Source: Ochrovirga pacifica
GTDB taxonomy: Bacteria; Bacteroidota; Bacteroidia; Flavobacteriales; Flavobacteriaceae
Direction of reading: 5' to 3'
DNA length: 50,487 nt
Assembly (NCBI RefSeq): GCF_000220525.1
Contig: NZ_AFPK01000046.1
Coordinates: 1-50,487 of the forward strand
Positions 34,145 to 42,413 of the stretch are shown here, piece after piece; the stretch's first letter is position 1, and every line of letters starts with the position of its first letter. Below the pieces are notes generated by a model. The model was not told the DNA's origin. It did not search any database and worked only from the letters and a program-made list of their open reading frames with translations. The position numbers and the translations under genes are program-made.

Positions 34145-34171
34145 AAGCCCAAACATATTGTTTGGGCTTTT
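34145..34171 (+). terminator. Terminator after the porin gene
   Basis: AAGCCCAAAC (34145-34154), loop ATATT, GTTTGGGCTT (34160-34169) and TT. A perfect 10-bp stem. Confidence 0.78.
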
Positions 34172-34262
34172 ACCTTTAAAACAACCTTTTCACAATAGAA
34201 CTACCAACATAAAACAAGTTTACTGTTGCCTAACTCCTACAACTAACCAAACTACATACTCC

Positions 34263-34270
34263 TAATTTTG
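34263..34270 (+). promoter_or_regulatory. -7 promoter element of the globin gene
   Basis: TAATTTTG, exact TAnnTTTG match, 29 bases before the ATG at 34299. Confidence 0.55.
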
Positions 34271-34298
34271 TTTCACACTACTTAAAAGAGCTAGACCT

Positions 34299-34772
34299 AT
34301 GGCATTTTTTAAAAAACTTAGAAAAAAAGAAGCTACCCCAAACCACAGCAACCTACTACCCAAAAACACCATTTTACAGGTACAGACTTCACTACAAAAG
34401 GTTTTGCAAACCACAAAAACAATAAGCCCTATATTTTACGCACAATTATTTGAAATAGACCCTAGTACAAGACCTCTTTTCTCTACAGAAAACGACCAAC
34501 AATTAAAACAACAAGAAACTAAATTCACCCTAATGCTTTCTGCAATTGTAAACAGCCTTACAAACCTAGACAGTCTAATACCCGTACTGCAAGACTTAGG
34601 TAAAAAACATCTAAATTACAAAGTTCAAAAATCGCATTACGAAACTTTTGGCATTGCATTATTAAGTACCTTTGCACTAATCCTTGCGGATGATTTTACA
34701 CAAGAAACCAAAAAAGCTTGGGAAGACACTTACGGATTAATTGCCTCCATTATTACAGAATCCAGCTATTAA
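34299..34772 (+). CDS. Single-domain haemoglobin
   Basis: A 157-residue globin of the Vitreoscilla-haemoglobin/flavohaemoglobin type. By comparison with VHb, tyrosine B10 is Y47 (IFYAQLFE), phenylalanine CD1 is F61 (TRPLF), the distal region is Q71/Q72 and the proximal histidine F8 is H104 (KKHLNYKV). The end (AWEDTYGLIASII) matches VHb helix H. No reductase domain is fused. About 18 lysine-rich residues precede the globin fold. It has its own promoter immediately upstream of the nitrate reductase gene, suggesting NO detoxification or O2 handling during nitrate reduction. Confidence 0.78.
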   Translation: MAFFKKLRKKEATPNHSNLLPKNTILQVQTSLQKVLQTTKTISPIFYAQLFEIDPSTRPLFSTENDQQLKQQETKFTLMLSAIVNSLTNLDSLIPVLQDLGKKHLNYKVQKSHYETFGIALLSTFALILADDFTQETKKAWEDTYGLIASIITESSY

Positions 34773-34807
34773 AACTAAAACCTCTTAATATAAAACTCAA
34801 AATAAAT

Positions 34808-34823
34808 TACGTATAAATACTTA
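34808..34823. promoter_or_regulatory. Fnr-type operator upstream of the nitrate reductase gene
   Basis: TACGTATAAATACTTA, differing from the nirB/fnr site (27400-27415) only in the two spacer bases. Its centre lies 26.5 bases before the -7 element (about -40 from the predicted transcript start), the classic position for a class II activator. A lone TACGTA half-site follows at 34829-34834. Confidence 0.68.
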
Positions 34824-34841
34824 AAAAATACGTATTTTTAG

Positions 34842-34849
34842 TATATTTG
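34842..34849 (+). promoter_or_regulatory. -7 promoter element of the nitrate reductase operon
   Basis: TATATTTG, exact TAnnTTTG match, 29 bases before the ATG at 34878. Confidence 0.62.
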
Positions 34850-34877
34850 CGTTAGATAATACTTAAAAATCTACCGC

Positions 34878-37800
34878 ATGTCAACGTATCAATCCTACAA
34901 ATCAACCTGTTCTTATTGCGGAGTAGGTTGCGGAATAATAGTAGACAAAGACCCACACGGCACTCTAAAAGTAAAAGGAGATCCAGACCATCCTGTAAAC
35001 AAAGGAATGTTATGCTCCAAAGGGATGAACCTACATTACGTAGCCCAAGACACTACAGACAGAATTCTATACCCTGAAATGAAATGGAGTAAAAACCACC
35101 CATTAAAAAAGGTTTCGTGGGACACAGCTTTTGACAGAGCTGCTGCTGTCTTTAACTCTATTATAAAAAAATACGGCCCTGATAGCATAGGTTTTTATGT
35201 TTCAGGACAATGCTTAACAGAAGAATATTACCTTGTTAACAAGCTTACCAAAGGATTTATTGGCACAAACAACATAGATACCAATTCTAGACTTTGTATG
35301 AGCTCTGCAGTAGTGGGCTATAAAAAAGCTTTGGGTGATGATGCCGTACCTATTGCCTACGCAGACATAGAGCTAGCAGATGTTTTTTTAATTACAGGAG
35401 CCAACCCTGCATGGTGTCATCCTATTTTATTCAGACGACTAGAAGCTCATAAAGAACAAAATCCTGAAACAAAAATTATTGTTGTAGATCCAAGAAAAAC
35501 ACAAACAGCAATGATGGCCGATTTACATTTGCAAATTCAACAAGGAACCGATGTAGTTCTTAACAACGCTTTGGTTCGTTTGCTAATTGAAACAGGAAAA
35601 GTTGACTGGAATTTCATAGAAAACCACACCAATAATTTTGAAGCCGTTAAACAACAAGTTTTTGAAACCTCTATAGAAAATGCTGCAAAAATCTGTGATA
35701 TTAATGTAGCAGATTTAAAACTTGCAGCCCAATACATTGGTGATGCCAAAGGTTTTATTAGCATGTGGACTATGGGGTTGAATCAAAGTATTATTGGTGT
35801 AGACAAAAACGTATCACTTTTAAACATCTCTTTAGTAACTGGGCAAATAGGAAAACCTGGATCAGGTCCTTTTTCCCTTACAGGACAACCCAACGCTATG
35901 GGAGGAAGAGAAGTTGGTGGAATGGCCAATCTGCTTGCCGTACACAAAGACTTAAACAATCCTGAGCATCGTAAAGAGGTTTCCGATTTTTGGAACAGCA
36001 AGCCCATCAATCCAAAACCAGGTTATACAGCCACACAAATGTTTGATGCTTTAGACAAAGGAGAGTTAAAAGCAATTTGGATTATCTGCACAAATCCTGT
36101 AGTAAGCTTACCTAATTCTAATAAGGTAGAACGTGCTCTAAAAAAAGCCAAATTTGTAGTAGTCCAAGACATATCTCATAATTCTGAAACAACAAAATTC
36201 GCAGACTTATTACTCCCAGCAGCTGGATGGCTAGAAAAAGAAGGAACCATGACCAATTCTGAAAGAAGAATTTCTTATTTAGAAAAAGGAATAGAACCTC
36301 CTGGAGAATCCCTACCTGATGCAGAGATACTTTGGAGATTTGGACAAGCCATGCACTACAAAGGATTTGATTTTAAAAACTCAGAAGAAGTATATGCAGA
36401 ATACTGTCAAATGACCAAAGGTACTCAGATTGATATTTCAGAATTATCTTACGACACCTTAAAGAAAAAAGGAACAGTGCAATGGCCTTATCAAAAAAAT
36501 ACAGCAGGAACCGAACGATTGTTTACAGACAAAAAATTCTACACTGCAAACGGAAAAGCAAACTTTACTGTTGCTACACAAATTCACAACCAATCCGAAC
36601 AGCCTACTCGTGAATTTCCTCTTATACTAAACACTGGAAGAATTAGAGACCAATGGCATACAAGAACCAAAACAGGAAAGGTAAAACGTCTTTTAACCCA
36701 CATTGATGGACCTTATGTAGAAATGCATCAAGAAGATGCAAAAGAAAGAAACATTACCGAAGGAAGCATCGTAACTGTTAGTAACTCTAGAGGACACACA
36801 AGAGTAAAAGCAGTAATTAACAAAGACATCAAAAAAGGAAGCATCTTTATGCCGATGCATTTTGGAAAAATTTCTGACAATGACTTTGGGCGTGCTAACA
36901 ATTTAACCAATGAGTTGATTGACCCTACTTCTAAAGAACCCGATTTTAAACATGCAGTAGCACAGGTTACTCCCTATGTAAAACTAAACCAAAAAATTTG
37001 CATTATTGGTGCTGGTTCAGCAGCTTATCGATTTATACAAACCTATAGAGATTCTAATACCACTGATAAAATTGATGTATTTTCTTTAGAACCTTACCCT
37101 TTTTACAACCGTGTTATGTTGCCCGAATATATTAATGAGGAGATGACTTGGGAGCAATTACAAAAAATAAAAAAGGGCGAGCTAGACAAACTAAAAGTTA
37201 CACTACATGCTAGCTGCGGAATTGAAAAAATAGACAATGAACACAAACAAATTATAGACAGCAAAGGACACACACACTCGTACGATTTGTTACTAATTGC
37301 TACAGGTAGCAGTGCTTTTGTTCCCAAAGACTATAGAATGGATTTGGCAGGAGCATTTACCATGAGAACTAAAAAAGATGCCGATACTTTAAAACAACAT
37401 CTTACCAAAACAGGGCTTCCAGAAAACGAGCAACACGTAACAATTGTTGGTGGCGGGTTGTTAGGGTTAGAACTTGCAGCTTCACTTTCTAAAATCAACA
37501 TAAAATCTAGTATTGTACAAAGAGGAAACCGCTTAATGGAACGACAGCTAGATTTAATTTCTAGCAAATTATTGGCACAAGATGTTTTAGAAAGAAATAT
37601 TGATATTTTCTTTAACAATCAAGTAGATACTGTTTTTGAAACCTCTACCGATACACATTTAGAAGTTCAATTAAAAACAGGAAAAGTCATCAACACCAAC
37701 GCCATTGTGTACGCTATTGGAACCGTACCAAATATTGATTTAGCCAAAGCTATCCACTTAAAATGTGGTAGAGGAATAGAAGTAAACCAACATTTACAAA

Positions 37801-38405
37801 CAAGTGATCCTAGTATTTTTGCTTTGGGTGAGGTAGCCCAATTTCAAGGAAAACTTTTTGGAATTACTTCTGCAGCAGAACAACAAGCCGATGTGGCTGC
37901 TAAATATATTTTAGGTGATTTAGGCAGCATTTACAATGGTTCTGTATTAATGAACATTCTAAAATTTGAAAATTTAGATTTGTGTAGTATTGGAAACTTA
38001 GAAATTCCCAAAGGCAATCCTTCTTACGAACAAATTGTACTTACAGATGAACGCAAACGCTATTACAAAAAATGTATTGTTAGAGACGATGTATTGGTAG
38101 GAGCTATATTGATGGGAGACAAAAAGGAATTTGCTGAATTTAAATCTCTAATTGAAGATCGAGTAGAATTATCTGACAAAAGAAACGAACTTTTACGTGG
38201 TAGTGGTGGCGGAGAACCTGTTTTAGGAAAACTGATTTGTTCTTGTAGCCAAATTGGTGAAGGAAACTTACAAAAAGCCATTGACAGCGGCTGCACCGAC
38301 TTTACAGAGCTTTGCAAAACAACAGGAGCAGGAATGGGTTGTGGTAGTTGCAAACCAGAAGTAAGAGATCTTTTAAACGAATCGCTATCTTTAGCTAATG
38401 CTTAG
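34878..38405 (+). CDS. nasA: Assimilatory nitrate reductase fused to a NirB-like flavoprotein and BFD domain
   Basis: An 1175-residue fusion. Residues 1-700 are a molybdopterin oxidoreductase with an N-terminal 4Fe-4S motif C11-x2-C14-x3-C18...C46 and no Tat signal, so cytoplasmic and NasA-like. Residues about 705-1060 are an FAD/NAD oxidoreductase (CIIGAGSAAYRF; second site TIVGGGLLGLELAASL) like the start of NirB or NasB. The end carries a BFD-type 2Fe-2S domain (C1121, C1123, C1155, C1158). It should reduce nitrate to nitrite using NAD(P)H within one chain. Followed after six bases by the rubredoxin gene. Confidence 0.9.
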   Translation: MSTYQSYKSTCSYCGVGCGIIVDKDPHGTLKVKGDPDHPVNKGMLCSKGMNLHYVAQDTTDRILYPEMKWSKNHPLKKVSWDTAFDRAAAVFNSIIKKYGPDSIGFYVSGQCLTEEYYLVNKLTKGFIGTNNIDTNSRLCMSSAVVGYKKALGDDAVPIAYADIELADVFLITGANPAWCHPILFRRLEAHKEQNPETKIIVVDPRKTQTAMMADLHLQIQQGTDVVLNNALVRLLIETGKVDWNFIENHTNNFEAVKQQVFETSIENAAKICDINVADLKLAAQYIGDAKGFISMWTMGLNQSIIGVDKNVSLLNISLVTGQIGKPGSGPFSLTGQPNAMGGREVGGMANLLAVHKDLNNPEHRKEVSDFWNSKPINPKPGYTATQMFDALDKGELKAIWIICTNPVVSLPNSNKVERALKKAKFVVVQDISHNSETTKFADLLLPAAGWLEKEGTMTNSERRISYLEKGIEPPGESLPDAEILWRFGQAMHYKGFDFKNSEEVYAEYCQMTKGTQIDISELSYDTLKKKGTVQWPYQKNTAGTERLFTDKKFYTANGKANFTVATQIHNQSEQPTREFPLILNTGRIRDQWHTRTKTGKVKRLLTHIDGPYVEMHQEDAKERNITEGSIVTVSNSRGHTRVKAVINKDIKKGSIFMPMHFGKISDNDFGRANNLTNELIDPTSKEPDFKHAVAQVTPYVKLNQKICIIGAGSAAYRFIQTYRDSNTTDKIDVFSLEPYPFYNRVMLPEYINEEMTWEQLQKIKKGELDKLKVTLHASCGIEKIDNEHKQIIDSKGHTHSYDLLLIATGSSAFVPKDYRMDLAGAFTMRTKKDADTLKQHLTKTGLPENEQHVTIVGGGLLGLELAASLSKINIKSSIVQRGNRLMERQLDLISSKLLAQDVLERNIDIFFNNQVDTVFETSTDTHLEVQLKTGKVINTNAIVYAIGTVPNIDLAKAIHLKCGRGIEVNQHLQTSDPSIFALGEVAQFQGKLFGITSAAEQQADVAAKYILGDLGSIYNGSVLMNILKFENLDLCSIGNLEIPKGNPSYEQIVLTDERKRYYKKCIVRDDVLVGAILMGDKKEFAEFKSLIEDRVELSDKRNELLRGSGGGEPVLGKLICSCSQIGEGNLQKAIDSGCTDFTELCKTTGAGMGCGSCKPEVRDLLNESLSLANA

Positions 38406-38411
38406 ACCCAT

Positions 38412-39848
38412 ATGAAAACATTAAAACGCATATTTATTCACGGAGGCGTTACCACTCCCAACGAATTAAAACACATTATACAACTTGCCAAGGCCTTAAA
38501 CCTTAACAGCATTCACTTTGGCTCTAGACAAGACATTTTATTGCCTGTAAAAACCAAGCAAGAACATTTGTTTAAAACATATTTTCCTGAATACAAACAA
38601 GATATAGAAGAAAATCATAAATTTCAAAACATTGTTTCGTCATACGTTGCTGCAGATATCCTTCCTCAAACCTCTTGGCTACGTGCCACTACATACCTGT
38701 ATATACACGAAGATTTTAAATACAATCCTACCTTAAAAATTAATTTAGTAGATCCACAACAAAATTTGGTACCTATTTACAATGGACAACTGAATTTTAT
38801 TGCATCTAAAACTGAAGATTATTGGTATTTAAACCTCAACCTTCCTGGATGGAAGAAAGATATTGATTATCCAGTACTTGTTTATACTTGGAACATTGCT
38901 AAAATTGCCAAAGCCATTGAACAAGAATATCAGAATTCTAGTAATATTAACGAACTTTATAATCGTGTAAATCAACTGGTAGACACCAACAACAAAACCA
39001 TTACTGAGCCCTTATCTATTCCTTACAGACCCTTTCCCTATTACGAGGGAATGAATAAAATGGGAATTCAACAATACTGGCTTGGCTTATATTGGCGAAA
39101 CAACCAGTACGATTTAAAGTTTTTAGAAGAATTTTGTGATTTTTGCATGGATTATAAGATTAGTAGAATCTGTATCACTCCTTGGAAATCTTTTATTGTT
39201 AAGGGAATTGATAAAGAATATAAATTTATGTTAGAAAAGTTTTTAGGGCAACGTGGAATCAACATCCGACATTCGTCCCTAGAGCTTAACTGGCACTTAC
39301 CTGTTGCTAACAAAGAAGCCTTAAAACTTAAACGTTTTATTGTTAAATCTTTTGATCAAAACGATATTAGTACCTACGGACTTACATTAGGATATCATGA
39401 AAGAAAATCAGAAACCTCTTATTTTACTTCTTTAATTATTGAAAAAAACCCTGCACCAACGCAAGTACAAGATTTTGAAAACATCCCTACCTACAATCTT
39501 TTATATGGTAAAAACTTTAATCCCAACACCAAATCGTACATTACCTATGCTCAGTATGTAGAGCAAATAGAACTACCTGGCTTATTGATGGAACTCAGTC
39601 AGCAATACTTTGCTCAGCTAGACAACAGCATCGAAAACATTGCAAAACCAAGTAGCAACATTAAAAATAAAACGACACAAGAAGTATATCAGTGTAGTGA
39701 GTGTTTTACTATTTACGACCCTGCTCTAGGTGATGTTACAGCCAATATTGCCCCTAATACTGCTTTTGAGCAATTGCCTGAAAGTTACACTTGTCATTTA
39801 TGTGAAGCTCCTAAAAGCGAGTTTAAATCTATCGTATTACAAGATTAA
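38412..39848 (+). CDS. Rubredoxin-tailed protein on a sulfite/nitrite reductase-like scaffold
   Basis: A 478-residue protein. Near residues 14-50 and 215-260 are two segments like the ferredoxin-like half-domains of nitrite/sulfite reductases (LNSIHFGSRQDILLP; YKISRICITPWKSFIVKGI). The siroheme/4Fe-4S motif C-x5-C...C-x3-C is missing, so it is unlikely to reduce nitrite itself. The last 55 residues are a rubredoxin with C428-x2-C431 and C461-x2-C464. It lies six bases from the nitrate reductase gene and before the moe/moa genes, so an electron-carrier role for nitrate or nitrite reduction is inferred. Confidence 0.72.
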   Translation: MKTLKRIFIHGGVTTPNELKHIIQLAKALNLNSIHFGSRQDILLPVKTKQEHLFKTYFPEYKQDIEENHKFQNIVSSYVAADILPQTSWLRATTYLYIHEDFKYNPTLKINLVDPQQNLVPIYNGQLNFIASKTEDYWYLNLNLPGWKKDIDYPVLVYTWNIAKIAKAIEQEYQNSSNINELYNRVNQLVDTNNKTITEPLSIPYRPFPYYEGMNKMGIQQYWLGLYWRNNQYDLKFLEEFCDFCMDYKISRICITPWKSFIVKGIDKEYKFMLEKFLGQRGINIRHSSLELNWHLPVANKEALKLKRFIVKSFDQNDISTYGLTLGYHERKSETSYFTSLIIEKNPAPTQVQDFENIPTYNLLYGKNFNPNTKSYITYAQYVEQIELPGLLMELSQQYFAQLDNSIENIAKPSSNIKNKTTQEVYQCSECFTIYDPALGDVTANIAPNTAFEQLPESYTCHLCEAPKSEFKSIVLQD

Positions 39849-39883
39849 TTTTCTAATTTCGTCTGTAATTTTTAGACAAGACT

Positions 39884-41077
39884 ATGGATCGTAATTTTAT
39901 GGTAAGTATAGAGCAGGCAATGCAACTGGTAGATGAATATACTAGTACAGGAACAAAAACAATAACAACATTACAACTAGCCCGCAATCAGTATTTAGCT
40001 GACAGCGTAAGTTCCCCTATACACATGCCTCCTTTTCATCAATCTGCAATGGATGGCTATGCTGTACATTTTAATCAAGACCATCAAAACAACTTTGTAT
40101 TGATTGATGAGATAAAAGCAGGAGATGCTAAAAACCCATCACTGGAACCAGGTGAGGCTGTAAGAATTTTTACCGGAGCTCCTGTACCCAACAATACCAA
40201 CGCAGTAATTATGCAAGAGAATTGCAACGTACAAAACAATATTTTAATCATTGAAGATCAACTGACCCCAAACAAAAACATTCGTAAACAAGGAGAACAA
40301 ATTCAGAAAGGAGCCACTGCCTTAGAAAAAGGAGCTTTGCTTAACCCTGCTGCCATTGGTTTTTTGGCCACCTTGGGAATTACAGAAGTAGCTGTTTACA
40401 AAATGCCAAAAATCTGCATTGTTGTTACAGGAAATGAGTTGGTTTCCCCTGGAACTCCTTTAAAACATGGACAAATTTACGAAAGCAATGCCATAATGCT
40501 ACAAACAGCCTTGGCTGAAAAAGGTTTTACAGATGTTGCTATTCTAAAAGTTAAGGATGATTACACCGCTACCAAAGACAGTTTAAAAAACGCCTTAGAA
40601 AATTGCAATTTTCTTTTGATTTCTGGAGGAATCTCTGTTGGAGATTACGATTTTGTAGGCAAGGCTTTGTTAGAATTAAATACAGAACAGGTATTTTACA
40701 AAATAAAACAAAAACCAGGAAAACCAATGTTTTTTGGAATCAATCAACAAACATTAATTTTTGCTTTGCCTGGAAATCCTGCATCTGCACTTACTTGTTT
40801 TTATATTTATATTGATGCAGCTTTGCAAAAACACATCGGAAACCCCAACCACCAAAAACAAACGGTAACCGCCAACTTAAAAAACGATTACGACAAAAAA
40901 GGAATCCGAGGAGAATTTCTAAAAGCTACATTGCACCAAAATCAGGTAGAAATTTTACCCAACCAAAGTTCTGCCATGTTAAATAGTTACGCTAAAGCCA
41001 ATGCTTTAATTTATTTAGAAGAAGGTGTACAAATCTATAATAAAGGAACCAAAGTAACTGTATTCCCCATAGCATAG
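39884..41077 (+). CDS. moeA: Molybdopterin molybdotransferase
   Basis: A 397-residue MoeA with PFHQSAMDGYAVHF (about 46-59), RIFTGAPVPNNTNAVIMQEN (about 90-109), VTGNELVSPGTPLKHGQIYESN and the late SGGISVGDYDFV and LPGNPASA. It inserts molybdate into adenylylated molybdopterin. ATG at 39884 or 39899 (MVSIEQAMQ) is the start; the family favours the second. Three bases separate it from mobA. Confidence 0.95.
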   Translation: MDRNFMVSIEQAMQLVDEYTSTGTKTITTLQLARNQYLADSVSSPIHMPPFHQSAMDGYAVHFNQDHQNNFVLIDEIKAGDAKNPSLEPGEAVRIFTGAPVPNNTNAVIMQENCNVQNNILIIEDQLTPNKNIRKQGEQIQKGATALEKGALLNPAAIGFLATLGITEVAVYKMPKICIVVTGNELVSPGTPLKHGQIYESNAIMLQTALAEKGFTDVAILKVKDDYTATKDSLKNALENCNFLLISGGISVGDYDFVGKALLELNTEQVFYKIKQKPGKPMFFGINQQTLIFALPGNPASALTCFYIYIDAALQKHIGNPNHQKQTVTANLKNDYDKKGIRGEFLKATLHQNQVEILPNQSSAMLNSYAKANALIYLEEGVQIYNKGTKVTVFPIA

Positions 41078-41080
41078 TTT

Positions 41081-41647
41081 ATGAAAAAGAATATTAGCGG
41101 AATTATTTTAGCTGGTGGAAACAGCAAAAGAATGGGAACAGACAAAAGTTTTTTACCCATTAATGGAACTAGCTTTGTAAATCATTTAATACTACAACTT
41201 TTTCCTTTTGTTGATGAAATAATTTTGGTAAGCAATCACTCAGAACACGATCAGTTTGCTGCAAGAAGAGTTCTAGATAGCCATGTTAATTTTGGACCTG
41301 TAGCAGGTGTATACTCAGGACTAAAAGCCAGTAAATCGGACTTTAATATCGTTATTAGTTGTGATGCTCCCCTAGTTGATTTTCAGGTTTTAGAATATCT
41401 TTTTAAACAACGTCGTCAAAAATACGATTTGGTCCAATTCTCTATCCACCATCAACCTACTCCGTTAATTGCTATGTACCATAAAAAGAGTATCTTCTAT
41501 TTTAGAAAAGCTTTTAAAAACAATACTAGAAGATTAATTTTAGTTACAAAAAAAATGCAGGTAAAAACCATTATAACTCCTAAAAAAATACAGTCAAAAT
41601 TAGTGAATATTAACCGTCCTGAGGACTTAAAACACATTCCATCATGA
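41081..41647 (+). CDS. mobA: Molybdenum cofactor guanylyltransferase
   Basis: A 188-residue nucleotidyltransferase beginning SGIILAGGNSKRMGTDKSFL (residues 5-24), the GTP-binding signature with R-M-G-x-D-K; GPVAGVYSGLKAS and SCDAPLVDF follow. It attaches GMP to Mo-molybdopterin giving MGD for the nitrate reductase. Its stop overlaps the moaD start (ATGA). Confidence 0.93.
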   Translation: MKKNISGIILAGGNSKRMGTDKSFLPINGTSFVNHLILQLFPFVDEIILVSNHSEHDQFAARRVLDSHVNFGPVAGVYSGLKASKSDFNIVISCDAPLVDFQVLEYLFKQRRQKYDLVQFSIHHQPTPLIAMYHKKSIFYFRKAFKNNTRRLILVTKKMQVKTIITPKKIQSKLVNINRPEDLKHIPS

Positions 41648-41883
41648 AAATTACAGTCAAATATTTTGGCATGTTGCTAGAGCAAACTCAATCCGAAACG
41701 GAAGTATTGCACTGTACTGAAGGAAGTACCATTGCCTCGGTTGAAAAAATAGTTTTAGAAAAATATCCTTCATTGCAAAACTTTAGCTACAATATTGCAC
41801 ACAACCGTACGCTTAAAAAAAAGCAACAATCTGTAACCGATGGAGACGAACTTGCCTTTTTGCCTCCCTTTGCAGGAGGATGA
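41644..41883 (+). CDS. moaD: Molybdopterin synthase small subunit
   Basis: A 79-residue ubiquitin-like protein ending in LPPFAGG, the Gly-Gly tail that is thiocarboxylated for sulfur transfer. Overlaps mobA by four bases. Partner of MoaE encoded 70 bases downstream. Confidence 0.93.
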   Translation: MKITVKYFGMLLEQTQSETEVLHCTEGSTIASVEKIVLEKYPSLQNFSYNIAHNRTLKKKQQSVTDGDELAFLPPFAGG

Positions 41884-41884
41884 T

Positions 41885-41892
41885 TATATTTG
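41885..41892 (+). promoter_or_regulatory. -7 promoter element upstream of moaE
   Basis: TATATTTG directly after the moaD stop, 62 bases before the moaE start codon. It may give a second transcript for moaE-moaCB. Confidence 0.45.
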
Positions 41893-41953
41893 TGTATTAG
41901 AAAACACAACACTAAAAACAAGAAGTATCACAACTTCTTAAACTTTCCATAAA

Positions 41954-42382
41954 ATGAAAAATGTATTTGTACAAGGAGCCATTACTCCAAGTTTTATTGC
42001 CAATTCTATAGAAAAACATCAAACAAAAACCAACATAGGTGCTCACGATATCTTTTTAGGTCAGGTTAGGGCTGATGTAATTGATGGAAAAACCGTTGCC
42101 GCTATAGACTATACTGCTTATGAAGAGATGGCCAATGAAAAATTTCACGAAATTAGAGAAACTACGTTTGAGAAATTTGATCTTACCTGTATGCATATTT
42201 ACCATAGTTTAGGTACAGTAAAAACAGGGGAAATATGCTTGTTTGTTTTTGTATCCTCTCCCAAAAGAAAAGAAGCCATCAAAGCTTTAGAGTATTTGGT
42301 GGAAACCATTAAAGCAGAGAGTCCAATTTTTGGAAAAGAGATTTTTGAAGACACATCTCATCAATGGAAAGTAAATAGCTAA
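41954..42382 (+). CDS. moaE: Molybdopterin synthase catalytic subunit
   Basis: A 142-residue MoaE with GAHDIFLGQVRADVIDGKTV (about 28-47), YEEMANEKFHEIRETT, HSLGTVKTGEICLFVFVSS (about 85-103) and the late KAESPIFGKEIF containing catalytic lysines. It makes molybdopterin from cyclic pyranopterin monophosphate using MoaD thiocarboxylate. MoaA, which starts the pathway, is not in the window. Confidence 0.95.
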   Translation: MKNVFVQGAITPSFIANSIEKHQTKTNIGAHDIFLGQVRADVIDGKTVAAIDYTAYEEMANEKFHEIRETTFEKFDLTCMHIYHSLGTVKTGEICLFVFVSSPKRKEAIKALEYLVETIKAESPIFGKEIFEDTSHQWKVNS

Positions 42383-42413
42383 TTCCTTTTTTATAATTTG
42401 TAAATTCTGTAAA

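Noticed and set aside
34878..38405. Dissimilatory (periplasmic or membrane) nitrate reductase
   Set aside because: No Tat signal and no NarH/NarI or NapB partners; the 4Fe-4S motif starts near residue 11 and nirBD and an ABC importer are adjacent, so assimilation fits.
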